Program-made: the position numbers and the translations under genes
In this document: one piece after another, positions 34,466 to 43,333 of the stretch
Layout: each line of letters starts with the position of its first letter
How positions within the stretch are numbered: position 1 is the stretch's first letter
Notes under the pieces: model-generated
Told to the model about the DNA's origin: nothing
The model's database searches: none
Seen by the model: only the letters and a program-made list of their open reading frames with translations
Source of the DNA: JASHVB01 sp035508435
GTDB lineage: Bacteria > Pseudomonadota > Alphaproteobacteria > Acetobacterales > Acetobacteraceae
Reading direction: 5' to 3'
Length of the DNA: 64,000 bases
NCBI GenBank assembly: GCA_035508435.1
Contig: DATJNA010000128.1
Span: 1-64,000, forward strand

Positions 34466-36295
34466 ATGCGCCGGACCAGGCTTTTTCAATTCCTGTTGAG
34501 CTTCTTGCCGTGCGTTCTCTGGATCGTGGCTGCCGCGCCGGTTTCCGCCCAAAACGCCAGCCAAAACGTCGGAGAGAGCCGGCGCGTGGCGCTCGTCGTC
34601 GGCAATTTCGCCTATGTGCACGTGCCGCGCCTGTCGAACCCCGGCAACGACGCCACGCTGGTCGCCACCACCTTGCGCCAACTTGGCTTCACGCTCATTG
34701 GCGACGCGGCGCAGGAAAATCTCGACAAAATACATTTCGACCAGGCGGTGCAGGCATTCGGACGTGCCATCCAAGGGGCGGACGTCGCCCTGTTCTACTA
34801 CGCCGGGCACGGCCTGCAGGTGGACGGCACGAACTGGCTGGTGCCGACGGATGCCAATCCAACCCGGCCCCAGGATCTCGACTTCCAGATGGTGAACGCC
34901 GACCTCGTGCTGCAACAGATGAATGGAGCAGGGACGCGGCTGAACATGGTGGTGCTCGATGCATGTCGGAACAACCCGTTCGGCATGCTGGGGACCCGTG
35001 CGGTTGCAGGTGGCCTTGCGCAGATGAAGGCACCCGAAGGCACCATCATCGCGTTCGCCACCCAGCCGGGCAATGTTGCAACTGATGGCAGCGGGGCCGA
35101 TGGTCCTTACGCCATGGCGCTGACTGCATCGATGCGCCAGCCGGGGCTGGACATATTCCAAACGTTCAACCACGTCGGTCTGACCGTGCAGCACCAGACC
35201 AACGGCGTGCAGGTGCCGTGGGTGTCCAGTTCTCCGATCGACGGGGAATTCTATTTCACCGCAGGCGGCGGAGCGGCGGAGGAAATCGCCGAGGCGGTCG
35301 GCGATCCCGCGTCAGCCCTCGCCCCTGCCGCATCTTCGCCCACACCCAACGGCGCGGGCGCAACGACACGTGGCGACTCGCCAATCCACGCGCCCGTGAG
35401 CGCAGCCGCGGCACAGACGACTACTCAGCCGACTCAGCCGGACGCCGCCGCTGTCACCCGATTGCAGTCGTTGCAGGCCGAGGCCGCTCAAGGGAAGGCC
35501 GACGCGCAGATCGATCTCGGGCTCGCCTATGCCAAGGGGCTGGGCGTCGCCCGCGACGATACGATCGCGCGGCAATGGTTTGACCGCGCCGCCCAACAGG
35601 GCATGGCAAAGGCGCAGTATTACATGGGCGCCATGGTTGAACGCGGTCGCGGCGGGCCGCGCAGCTACGCTTCGGCCCTGCAATGGTACCAGCGCGCGGC
35701 TGATCAAGGCTACCCATCCGCCGAGGCGGCGATCGGCCGATTTTATGCCCGCGGCCTGGGGGTGCCGCGCGATCTGGTGCGACGAACCGACTGGGATCGT
35801 CGGGCCGCGATGCACGGCGCCCCGCTTGGTCAATGGGCGCTGGGGAATTTCTACCAATTCGGCAACGGTGTGCCCAAGGATATGGCGTTGGCAGTGCAGT
35901 GGTACGAGCGAGCCGCGAAGCAAGGCTTCGTTCCCGCCGAACTGCGCCTGGGCATCCTGTACGAGAATGGCATTGCTGTGCCACGCGATTACGCACAAGC
36001 GATCTATTGGTTCCGCAAGGCGGCGGATAGCGGCAATACGCACGCACTCAACAGTCTTGGCGTGTTCTATCGGCGGGGCCTGGGCGTGCCGCGGGACTAC
36101 AAACAGGCGATGCAGTTCTTCCATCAGGCGGCTGACAAGGGCAGCCCGATGGCGGAGTTCAATATCGGTCTGCTGTACGCCAACGGGCATGGAGTGCGCA
36201 TCGACAAGCAGCAGGCCCATCTGTGGTTCGAGAAGGCCGCCGCGGCAGGCAATCAGTCCGCGATCGATTTGCTGGCTCGGCAACAGGACCGTTGA
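34466..36295 (+). CDS. Secreted caspase-family peptidase with seven Sel1 repeats
   Basis: 609 residues. A Sec signal peptide (1-28, ending PVSA) is followed by a C14 caspase/p20 domain (38-270) with the catalytic His115 in FYYAGHGLQ and Cys167 in VLDACRNNPF. A Pro/Thr/Ala linker (280-330) leads to seven Sel1-type repeats of 36 residues (about 344-600; LGLAYAKGLGVARDD..A..WFDRAA pattern). Bacterial orthocaspases cleave after basic residues, and Sel1 repeats bind partners. Export to the periplasm is predicted. It sits directly after an SOS-type repressor; any role in programmed death is inference. Confidence 0.92.
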   Translation: MRRTRLFQFLLSFLPCVLWIVAAAPVSAQNASQNVGESRRVALVVGNFAYVHVPRLSNPGNDATLVATTLRQLGFTLIGDAAQENLDKIHFDQAVQAFGRAIQGADVALFYYAGHGLQVDGTNWLVPTDANPTRPQDLDFQMVNADLVLQQMNGAGTRLNMVVLDACRNNPFGMLGTRAVAGGLAQMKAPEGTIIAFATQPGNVATDGSGADGPYAMALTASMRQPGLDIFQTFNHVGLTVQHQTNGVQVPWVSSSPIDGEFYFTAGGGAAEEIAEAVGDPASALAPAASSPTPNGAGATTRGDSPIHAPVSAAAAQTTTQPTQPDAAAVTRLQSLQAEAAQGKADAQIDLGLAYAKGLGVARDDTIARQWFDRAAQQGMAKAQYYMGAMVERGRGGPRSYASALQWYQRAADQGYPSAEAAIGRFYARGLGVPRDLVRRTDWDRRAAMHGAPLGQWALGNFYQFGNGVPKDMALAVQWYERAAKQGFVPAELRLGILYENGIAVPRDYAQAIYWFRKAADSGNTHALNSLGVFYRRGLGVPRDYKQAMQFFHQAADKGSPMAEFNIGLLYANGHGVRIDKQQAHLWFEKAAAAGNQSAIDLLARQQDR

Positions 36296-36375
36296 ACCGG
36301 CTGAGTCATCAGTGCCTGGCTGGGATGCCACGTTGCATCTTCCCCTGACAGGGCGACGGGTGCAGAGTTCGCGTC

Positions 36376-37062
36376 ATGACGATCATCATGCACGACCTCG
36401 CCGGCGGCGATGCCGCACTGCGGTTCCGCCCGTATTGCTGGCGCACCCGCTTTGCGCTGGCTCATAAGGGACTGCCGGTGGAGACTCTTCCCTGGCGCTT
36501 TACCGAGAAGGCGGAGATCGCTTTCTCCGGCCAGGGGCGCGTGCCGGTGATCCGCGACGGCGACACCGTGGTCTCCGACAGTTGGGCGATCGCCGAATAT
36601 CTCGAAGCGACGTATCCGACGCCGGCGTTATTCGGCAGCGCCACAGCGCAGGCACATGCACGGTTTATCAACGCGTGGGCGGATTCCGTACTGCTCGGCG
36701 GCATTGCGCGGCTGATCCTGCGCGACATTTACGACGTGATCGACGAAAAGGACCGCAGCTACTTCCGCGAAGCCCGCGAGGCTCGGTTCGGCATGACGCT
36801 GGAAGAAGCACAGGCCGGGCGTGAGGCGCGCGTCGAAACGTTTCGGGACTCCCTGCAGCCGTTGCGAATTGTGCTGCGCGCGCAGCCCTGGTTCGGCGGT
36901 GCCGCGCCCAGCTACGCCGACGCCATCATCGCCGGCACTCTGATGTGGCCGCATTGTTGCTCGCGCTTCGCAGTGCTGGCAGAGGACGATCCCATCGCCG
37001 CATGGTTCGAGCGCATGCGGGACCTGTACGGCGGGTTGGGGAGGAATGCGCTGCGGGCCTAG
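36376..37062 (+). CDS. Glutathione S-transferase family protein
   Basis: 228 residues, beginning with a thioredoxin-like GST N domain (LRFRPYCWRTRFALAHKGLPVETLPWRF, GRVPVIRDGDTVVSDSWAIAEYLEATYP with cis-Pro and the SDS glutathione motif) and an all-helical C domain. The subgroup resembles beta-etherase/LigE-type GSTs. Cytosolic conjugation or reductive ether cleavage is possible. No partner gene nearby. Confidence 0.88.
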   Translation: MTIIMHDLAGGDAALRFRPYCWRTRFALAHKGLPVETLPWRFTEKAEIAFSGQGRVPVIRDGDTVVSDSWAIAEYLEATYPTPALFGSATAQAHARFINAWADSVLLGGIARLILRDIYDVIDEKDRSYFREAREARFGMTLEEAQAGREARVETFRDSLQPLRIVLRAQPWFGGAAPSYADAIIAGTLMWPHCCSRFAVLAEDDPIAAWFERMRDLYGGLGRNALRA

Positions 37063-37172
37063 GACCGGGCGCAGTTGACCAGTCGAACCGGCGCGGGTTT
37101 CCTGTCGGGTCAGGCGCAATTTCGGTGTCGGGCAACGGGCGGGGTTCCGAGCGGACCAGGCGCTGGTTTCCT

Positions 37173-37280
37173 GTCATTGCGAGGCGCGGAGCGGCGAAGC
37201 AATCCGGTTCAAAGGAGCGAACGAGCGTCCCGGCGGCGCCGTGACCGAGATTGGTTCGTCGCTTCGCGCCTCGCAATGAC
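37173..37280. repeat. REP-like palindromic intergenic element (complete copy)
   Basis: GTCATTGCGAGGCGCGGAGC...GAAGCAATCC (37173-37205) is answered by GATTGGTTCGTCGCTTCGCG...CTCGCAATGAC (37249-37280), forming an imperfect inverted pair about 108 bp long. This is the fullest of four copies in the window. It fills the gap between the GST gene and the convergent YjbQ gene. Confidence 0.75.
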
Positions 37281-37311
37281 ACGTTGTTCCCGATCCCGCG
37301 CGCTACAGCCA

Positions 37312-37728
37312 CTACTCGTACAGCAGATGCAGCACGACTTCGCGCCGGTGCGGGGCGGCGCGATGCTCGAACAAATAAATGCCTTGCCAGGTGCCCAGCA
37401 CGGGCTCGCCGCGATCGATCGGAATTGAAAGCTGCGTCTGTGTCAGCGCCGCCTTGATGTGCGCAGGCATGTCGTCCGCCCCCTCGTCCTGGTGGCGGTA
37501 TTGCGTGCCTTCCGGTACGATGCGGCGAAAGAAGGCAAGCAGGTCCGCGCGCACGTCCGGCGCGGCGTTCTCCTGCACCAGCAGCGAGGCCGAGGTATGG
37601 CGGCACCACAGTGTCAGCAGGCCGGTCGTGGCGCGCTGCAACGTGACCCAGTGGCGAACCGGGCCGGTGATCTCGACCAGTCCCTGGCCCTCGGTGGTCA
37701 CGGTCAGACGATGCAAACTCTGGCGCAT
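37312..37728 (-). CDS. YjbQ-family protein (UPF0047, secondary thiamine-phosphate synthase type)
   Basis: 138-residue trimeric cytosolic protein. The family signatures LTLWCRHTSASLLVQENAAPDVRADLLAFF and RHQDEGADDMPAHIKAALTQTQLSIPI (His and Asp residues lining the active site) and GTWQGIYLFEHR are complete. YjbQ proteins have weak thiamine-phosphate synthase activity and bind metal; their real role is unsettled. It is divergent from the PaaE-like reductase. Confidence 0.93.
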   Translation of the reverse strand: MRQSLHRLTVTTEGQGLVEITGPVRHWVTLQRATTGLLTLWCRHTSASLLVQENAAPDVRADLLAFFRRIVPEGTQYRHQDEGADDMPAHIKAALTQTQLSIPIDRGEPVLGTWQGIYLFEHRAAPHRREVVLHLLYE

Positions 37729-37772
37729 GGGTTAGAATTGTGCCGCTTCATCCCGTGTGCAAGACAGCCCAC

Positions 37773-38843
37773 ATGCCGGCTCGCTTCCACAAATTGACCG
37801 TCGCATCCCTTTATCGCGAGACCGAGGATGCTGTGTCGCTCGCCTTCGCCGTGCCGGATACCCTGCGGCCGGCGTATCGCTTCGTGCCCGGGCAGTACCT
37901 GACGCTCGCGGCGACGATCGATGGGGAGGCGGTCCGGCGCAGCTACTCGATTTGCTCCGGCCTCGACGATGGCGAGCTGCGTGTGGCGATCAAACGCGTG
38001 GCGGGCGGCGCGTTCTCCACCTGGGCGAACGACAACCTGCGTGTGGGCGATGCGCTCAATGTGATGACGCCGGATGGCCGCTTTGGCGTGCCGATCCAGC
38101 CGGACGCCGTTCGCACTCTGGTTGCGTTCGCCGCCGGCTCCGGCATCACTCCGGTGCTGTCGATTCTCAAGACCGTGCTGGCGCGCGAGCCGCGCAGCCG
38201 TTTCGTGTTGTTCTACGGCAACCGCTCCACCGACAGCATCATGTTCCGCGGCACACTGGAGGACCTGAAGGACCGCTATCTCTCCCGGCTGTCAGCGTTT
38301 CATGTGCTCTCGCGCGAGCAACAGGACGTGCCAGTGCTGAACGGGCATCTGGATGCAGAGAAGGTGGGCATGCTGATGCGCGCGATGCTGCCGATCGATG
38401 CGGTGGATCACGCCTTGGTTTGCGGCCCGCAGCCGATGATCGAGGGGTTGGAAAAGGCGCTCGCGGATCTCGGGCTGCCGCGCGAGCGCATCCATGTCGA
38501 ACGGTTTACGCCCGGCGTCGGCGGGCGGGCGCGTCCGGTGGTGGTTCCTGTGGCGGCGGCACCGAAAGCCATGGCAACGGTGATCTGCGAAGGCGCACGC
38601 TTTGAGATTCCGGTGGCGGCCGGCGAGGCAATCATCGACGCGGCGTTGCGTGCCGGACGCAATCTGCCGTTCTCGTGCAAAGGCGGCATGTGCTGCACCT
38701 GCCGCGCCAGGCTGCTGGAGGGGCGAGTGGAGATGACGGTGAACTACTCGCTCGAACCATGGGAAACGGAGGCCGGCTACATCCTTACCTGCCAGGCCCA
38801 ACCCCTCACGCAGCATGTGGTGGTAGACTACGACCAGGTGTAA
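37773..38843 (+). CDS. PaaE-like ferredoxin reductase (FAD/NAD(P) plus 2Fe-2S)
   Basis: 356-residue electron-transfer protein. FAD-binding RRSYSICSG, NAD(P) domain FAAGSGITPVLSIL and VCGPQPMIEGLEKAL, then a C-terminal plant-type [2Fe-2S] domain with CKGGMCCTCRARL and the distal Cys in YILTCQAQP. Order and length match the PaaE reductase of phenylacetyl-CoA epoxidase. None of the other paa genes is present, so it may serve another oxygenase. Start at 37773; the frame upstream is not conserved. Confidence 0.88.
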   Translation: MPARFHKLTVASLYRETEDAVSLAFAVPDTLRPAYRFVPGQYLTLAATIDGEAVRRSYSICSGLDDGELRVAIKRVAGGAFSTWANDNLRVGDALNVMTPDGRFGVPIQPDAVRTLVAFAAGSGITPVLSILKTVLAREPRSRFVLFYGNRSTDSIMFRGTLEDLKDRYLSRLSAFHVLSREQQDVPVLNGHLDAEKVGMLMRAMLPIDAVDHALVCGPQPMIEGLEKALADLGLPRERIHVERFTPGVGGRARPVVVPVAAAPKAMATVICEGARFEIPVAAGEAIIDAALRAGRNLPFSCKGGMCCTCRARLLEGRVEMTVNYSLEPWETEAGYILTCQAQPLTQHVVVDYDQV

Positions 38844-38870
38844 CGCCTGCTTCGCCTGCTTCGCCTGCTT
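38844..38870. repeat. Three-copy 9-bp direct repeat
   Basis: CGCCTGCTT repeats three times in tandem directly after the stop codon of the PaaE-like gene and before the convergent gene ending at 38893. Confidence 0.7.
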
Positions 38871-38892
38871 CGCGGCAAGGCCTGTCGCGCTG

Positions 38893-39822
38893 TTATTCCG
38901 GTTGCGCAGCCTTATGCGCCAGCAAAGCCATCAACCTTCGATCGCGCCATTCCTGCCGCACGGCCTGCATGTTGGCCGGCAGCTCGGCGCGGCGGGCGGC
39001 GTGCACGCGGTCAATCAGCGCCTTGTCCCACAGCCGCGGGATCATCTGCCGCTGCAACGTCGCATAGAGCGGGCCGTAGCGCGTGCAATAGTCCGCCAGG
39101 CCTCCAGGTGCATTGAGATCGATCGTCTCCAGCGGTCCCATGAAGCTCCAGCGCAGGCCGAGTCCGTGTTTGACCAGCGCGTCGAGATCGGTGGGCGTGA
39201 TCACATCGTCGGCAAGCAGACGGAACGCCTCGGCGAGCAATGCGCCTTGCAAGCGATTCAAGGCGAACCCGTCCATCTCATGCCGTACAGTCGCCGGCAC
39301 CTGGCCCGCCCGCGTCATCAGCGCACGCGTGCGCTCCGTCACGGCATGCTCGGTCCACGGCGCGGGACATAGTTCCACCAAGGGAATCAGGTAGGGTGGG
39401 TTGACGGGATGCGCCACCAGGCAGCGGGCGCGCCCGGTCAGTCCCTCGGTGAAGGCACTGGCAGGAATGCCGCTGGTAGAGCTGGCCAGCACCGTATCGG
39501 CGTGCGCCAGCAGATCGAGCTCCAGAAAGATCTGCTGCTTGTCCGCCACGCGCTCAGGGCCGTTCTCCTGCACATGCTCGGCGCCGTGCACGGCATCGGC
39601 AAGGCTCCCCGCGGGGTGGATGCGCGCGCTGACGGTCGCGGGCTGTTCTGCCAGCAAGCCGTATTCGCGCAGCTCCGGCAAACGCTCGGCGATGAAGGCT
39701 TGTGCCCCGGTGACAGCCTGCGGCGCCGGATCCCACAGGGCCACGTCGAAGCCGGCACGTGCGAACACGATCGACCATGCGCGACCGACCAGGCCGGCGC
39801 CAACGACGGCAATCTTCGTCAT
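38893..39822 (-). CDS. 3-hydroxyacyl-CoA dehydrogenase-family NAD-dependent oxidoreductase
   Basis: 309 residues. The Rossmann start KIAVVGAGLVGRAWSIVFARAGFDVALWDP, the catalytic segment ASSTSGIPASAFTEGL...RCLVAHPVNPPYLIPLVEL and a helical C domain (FALNRLQGALLAEAFRLL) are typical. The single-domain size and HPVNPP motif resemble L-gulonate 3-dehydrogenase / lambda-crystallin and carnitine-type dehydrogenases more than fatty-acid FadB. ATG at 39822 is preferred to 39828 because AGGAG is then about 9 bases away. Confidence 0.88.
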   Translation of the reverse strand: MTKIAVVGAGLVGRAWSIVFARAGFDVALWDPAPQAVTGAQAFIAERLPELREYGLLAEQPATVSARIHPAGSLADAVHGAEHVQENGPERVADKQQIFLELDLLAHADTVLASSTSGIPASAFTEGLTGRARCLVAHPVNPPYLIPLVELCPAPWTEHAVTERTRALMTRAGQVPATVRHEMDGFALNRLQGALLAEAFRLLADDVITPTDLDALVKHGLGLRWSFMGPLETIDLNAPGGLADYCTRYGPLYATLQRQMIPRLWDKALIDRVHAARRAELPANMQAVRQEWRDRRLMALLAHKAAQPE

Positions 39823-40013
39823 CGTCATGTCTCCTGTGGTCAGGCGATGAAACCACCCGCACGGATCACGGGCAATTGGCATGGCGCTATGAGGCGCCCC
39901 CGGCCCCGGCTCGCCTTTTCCCCTGTCTCCCCGCAAGCTACACCACGAGTGTGGGGAAGCATGAGCCGATTGTCACAAATCGGACGCAGAGGTTCGCGAG
40001 AGAGGAGATCCCG

Positions 40014-42341
40014 ATGGCGACATTGCAGGCCAAATCGATCAAGCGACGCGAGGATGTGCGGCTGCTGACCGGCAAAGGCAACTACGCGGCCGACGGCAAG
40101 CGGGACGGCATGCTGGCCGCCGTTCTCCTGCGTTCACCGCACGCGCACGCGAACTTCGGCAGCATCGACACCAGCGCTGCCCGCGGCATGCCAGGCGTGA
40201 TCGGCGTCTATACCGCGGCCGACCTGACGGATGCGGGCCCGATCCCCGGCGGGATCGGCTTTCCTCGCCCCGATGGCGGTCCTTCCGCGAAGACGGACCG
40301 CACATTGCTCGCCTCCGGGCGTGTGCGCTTCGTCGGCGAACCGGTTGCACTTGTGGTTGCTGAAACCCGCGCGGCGGCCCTGGAAGCCGCCGAGGCCGTG
40401 CTGGTGGATTATGAAGAATTGGCGGTCGTCACCGATCCCATCGCCGCCACGCAGCCCAGCGCACCGGCGGTGTGGGACGAGTACCCCGACAATATCGGCT
40501 TCCTGTGGAAGCGTGGCGATGCCGAGGCGACCGATTCCGCGTTGCGCAATGCCGCGCATGTCACGCGGCTGCAATTCACCGTCTCGCGTGTCACCGCCAA
40601 TTCGATGGAGCCGCGCGGCGTGTGGGCGGAGATCGGCGCGGATGGCAGGCTGGTGCTGCATCCCTCGATCCAGTCGCCCTATCCTCTGCGCAACGGCCTG
40701 GCACAGAACAACCTGAAGCTGGCGCCACAGGACATTCAAGTGCTGGTCGGTGACGTTGGCGGTTCGTTCGGCATGAAGTCCGGCGTGCAGCAGGAATATG
40801 CACTGGTCTGTTGGGCGACGCGCAAACTGGGCCGGCCGGTGCGCTGGATCTCCGATCGTACCGAAGGCCTGCTGACCGACGAGCAAGCCCGCGAGATGCA
40901 GATCGTCGCGGCGCTGGGACTCGACGCCGACGGCAAATTCACTGCGTTGAAGCTGCGCTGGAATGTCAATCTCGGTGCCTACGTGTCCGGCCGATCCGGC
41001 TGGCCAGTGGGCAATATCGGCGGCACCGCGGGGGTTTATGTCATTCCGGCAATGTATGCGGAATCCTGCGGCATCATGACCCATACCGTGCCCACGGCCG
41101 CCTATCGCGGGGCGGGTCGGCCGGAGGCGACCTATACGATCGAGCGCCTCATTGACGTCGCCGCGCGCGAGCTTGGCATCGATCCTTATGAATTGCGCCG
41201 GCGCAACCTGATCCCGCCGGAGGCGATGCCGTACAAGACGGCGCTGACCTTCACCTATGACTGCGGCGAATTCGAGGGCAACATGCAGTTGGCCGCCGAG
41301 CTTGCCGACCTGAAGGGTTTTCCCGCGCGGCGGGAGGCGGCGAAGGCGCGCGGCAAGCTGAGCGGCATCGGTCTGTGCAACTGCATCGAGGTAGCCGGCG
41401 GCCCGTTCTTGCGTCCGGCTAAGGACATATCGACGCTGCGGCTTGCCGAGGACGGCACATTGATTTTGAAGACCGGCTCGGTGTCCGTAGGGCAGGGGCT
41501 GGAGACGGCGTTCAGCCAGATCGTCGCCGACCGTTTCGGCGTGCCGCTGTCGCAGGTTCGCTACGAGCAAGGCAATACCGACGAGCTGCCGTACGGCAAG
41601 GGCAACGGCGGTTCGGGCGCGCTGTGCATCGGTGGCTCGGCCGTCGTGCTGGCGGTCGATGCGGTGATCGAGAAGGCGAAGCGCATCGCGGCGGAGCTAT
41701 TGGAAGCGGCCGTCGTGGACGTCACGTTCGACGCCGGCCGGTTCAGCATTGCGGGAACCGATCGTTCGATCGATCTCGCGAGCGTGGCGAAGGCGGCGTA
41801 CGATCCGGGGCATATCCCGCCCGGCGAGGAGGGCGGGTTGGTGGAGAGCGGCGAGTTCACTCCAACCGCGGTCACCTTCCCGAACGGCACCCATATCTGT
41901 GAAGTGGAGATCGACACGGATACGGGCGTCACCGAGGTCGTTCGCTACAGCGCGGTGGAGGAGCTTGGATACGTGCTGAACCCGCTGCTGGTGGCAGGGC
42001 AGATTCATGGCGGCGTGGCGCAGGGCGTCGGCCAGGCGATGGGAGAGCAAATCGTTTTCGATGCGCAATCGGGGCAGATGCTGACGGCGACGTTCATGGA
42101 TTACCAGATGCCGCGTGCCTGGGACTTTCCGAACTTCCAGTTGGCAACGCGGGAGGTGCCGACCAAGGGCAATCCGCTCGGTGCCAAGGGCGTCGGTGAG
42201 GCTGGCACGGTCGGGGCAATGGCCGCCGCCATGAATGCGGTGAACGATGCGCTGGCACCGCTCGGGATCAGGCATTTCGACATGCCGGCGACGCCGGGCA
42301 GGGTGTGGCAGGCGATCAGCCAAGCGCGCAGAGCGGGTTGA
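40014..42341 (+). CDS. Xanthine dehydrogenase-family molybdopterin-binding subunit, orphan
   Basis: 775-residue large subunit of a CoxL/XdhB-type molybdenum hydroxylase. It covers the N-terminal domain (RREDVRLLTGKGNYAADG), the Moco-binding regions GGSFGMKSG, TAAYRGAGRPEATYTIERLIDVAARELG, GSVSVGQGLETAFSQI and the catalytic-Glu segment GAKGVGEAGTVGA. The AYRGAGRPEA motif, without the CO-dehydrogenase cysteine, excludes CO oxidation. AGGAG is 7 bases upstream. The [2Fe-2S] and FAD subunits that normally flank it are not in the window, so partners must be encoded elsewhere or the chain works alone. Confidence 0.9.
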   Translation: MATLQAKSIKRREDVRLLTGKGNYAADGKRDGMLAAVLLRSPHAHANFGSIDTSAARGMPGVIGVYTAADLTDAGPIPGGIGFPRPDGGPSAKTDRTLLASGRVRFVGEPVALVVAETRAAALEAAEAVLVDYEELAVVTDPIAATQPSAPAVWDEYPDNIGFLWKRGDAEATDSALRNAAHVTRLQFTVSRVTANSMEPRGVWAEIGADGRLVLHPSIQSPYPLRNGLAQNNLKLAPQDIQVLVGDVGGSFGMKSGVQQEYALVCWATRKLGRPVRWISDRTEGLLTDEQAREMQIVAALGLDADGKFTALKLRWNVNLGAYVSGRSGWPVGNIGGTAGVYVIPAMYAESCGIMTHTVPTAAYRGAGRPEATYTIERLIDVAARELGIDPYELRRRNLIPPEAMPYKTALTFTYDCGEFEGNMQLAAELADLKGFPARREAAKARGKLSGIGLCNCIEVAGGPFLRPAKDISTLRLAEDGTLILKTGSVSVGQGLETAFSQIVADRFGVPLSQVRYEQGNTDELPYGKGNGGSGALCIGGSAVVLAVDAVIEKAKRIAAELLEAAVVDVTFDAGRFSIAGTDRSIDLASVAKAAYDPGHIPPGEEGGLVESGEFTPTAVTFPNGTHICEVEIDTDTGVTEVVRYSAVEELGYVLNPLLVAGQIHGGVAQGVGQAMGEQIVFDAQSGQMLTATFMDYQMPRAWDFPNFQLATREVPTKGNPLGAKGVGEAGTVGAMAAAMNAVNDALAPLGIRHFDMPATPGRVWQAISQARRAG

Positions 42342-42756
42342 GCAGCGGCGCTCAAGTGGCGTTCTCGTCGAGCCGACAGCCGATGGAGCCTGCCCCAGCG
42401 CGGGTGGGGCGCGACACTCTGGCATCGACCGGTGCAGGCTCCGGCATCGACCAGGGCAGGCTTCGTCCACGACGACATTGAGAAACGGTGTTGCGCTGCT
42501 TTGCCGGGATTTTGCTGACGCACCTTTGCTTTCCTGACCCGGGGTGATCAGGCGCGGCGAAATCGTCTCCCGTGGCATGGGACGGTCTCATCAGCGTAAA
42601 GATTACGGTTGACCACCCAAGATTTGATCGCGTCTTCGTGAATTAACGCTTGATACCTCACGAACTCGTGAGCTATCTAGCCCACGCCACTTTTGCTCTT
42701 CGGGTCAATCTCCCGTGCGGCGCAACCGGCCGGCGGGGCAGTGAAGGACACGCACT
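42342..42756. other. Intergenic region, no gene seen
   Basis: Short frames on both strands show no ribosome site or family resemblance. The stretch 42590-42670 is relatively AT-rich and could carry the promoter for the small gene at 42757. Confidence 0.45.
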
Positions 42757-42960
42757 GTGCAGCAGAAAACGTCGGCCTTCCGCATCTCGCTGGATGCCTT
42801 GCAGCACCGCCGCCGGTGCGAGCGGTTGCCGGCTTTGGAGGCCGGTGAAGCCGATCGTCTCATCGCGAATTTCCTTGCCAGCAATAGCATCACCGTCTGC
42901 CCGGCGCGCTATGTGCTTCCAGTGGAGCAACGCCCGCAATACGGCCGCAGCGCTTACTGA
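42757..42960 (+). CDS. Small hypothetical protein
   Basis: 67 residues from a GTG start with GAAGGA eight bases upstream. The sequence QQKTSAFRISLDALQHRRRCERLPALEAGEADRLIANFLASNSITVCPARYVLPVE is compact, with a helical N half and a single Cys in a TVCPARY turn. The ITVCPxxYxxP tail resembles small uncharacterised proteins from alphaproteobacteria and their phages. No function can be offered. Confidence 0.5.
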   Translation: MQQKTSAFRISLDALQHRRRCERLPALEAGEADRLIANFLASNSITVCPARYVLPVEQRPQYGRSAY

Positions 42961-43036
42961 GCGGCAGCGCAACCGACTTGCGCAATCATCGCGGCCGGGC
43001 GCTTGCGTCCAGCCATCGGCGAGTAGGCCCAATTTG

Positions 43037-43285
43037 CTACCGCGCGCTGAATGCGTTGAACGTGATCAGCGTATAGGTGTCCTTCACTCCCTTCAGTGTC
43101 TGGATCTTCTCCGTGACGAACAATCCAATATCCTGCTCCGGGTCCAGGTAAAATTTGCCTAATAGGTCATATTGACCGGACGTCGAGAACAGTTCGGACA
43201 TTTCTTCGATGGTGTCGGCCGCCTCGCGCGCGACCTTGTAGGCCTGCCCCATCTCGCACTTGATTTGCACAAAGATCGCCCGCAT
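43037..43285 (-). CDS. Stand-alone Lrp/AsnC ligand-binding (RAM) domain protein
   Basis: 82 residues corresponding only to the C-terminal regulatory domain of Lrp/AsnC proteins: AIFVQIKCEMGQAYKVAREAADTIEEMSELFSTSGQYDLLGKFYLDPEQDIGLFVTEKIQTLKGVKDTYTLITF keeps the V-x-I...G-x-YDL pattern. No DNA-binding domain is attached or present upstream. Such stand-alone proteins bind amino acids or partner with full Lrp regulators. Confidence 0.88.
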   Translation of the reverse strand: MRAIFVQIKCEMGQAYKVAREAADTIEEMSELFSTSGQYDLLGKFYLDPEQDIGLFVTEKIQTLKGVKDTYTLITFNAFSAR

Positions 43286-43333
43286 GCGCCGCCTCCTGTC
43301 CCGCTGCGCCGAAGGCTAGCACGGATCGGCGCA

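Noticed and set aside
37773..38843. Phenylacetate degradation operon
   Set aside because: Only the reductase (PaaE-like) gene is present; no paaABCD, paaG or paaK in the window.
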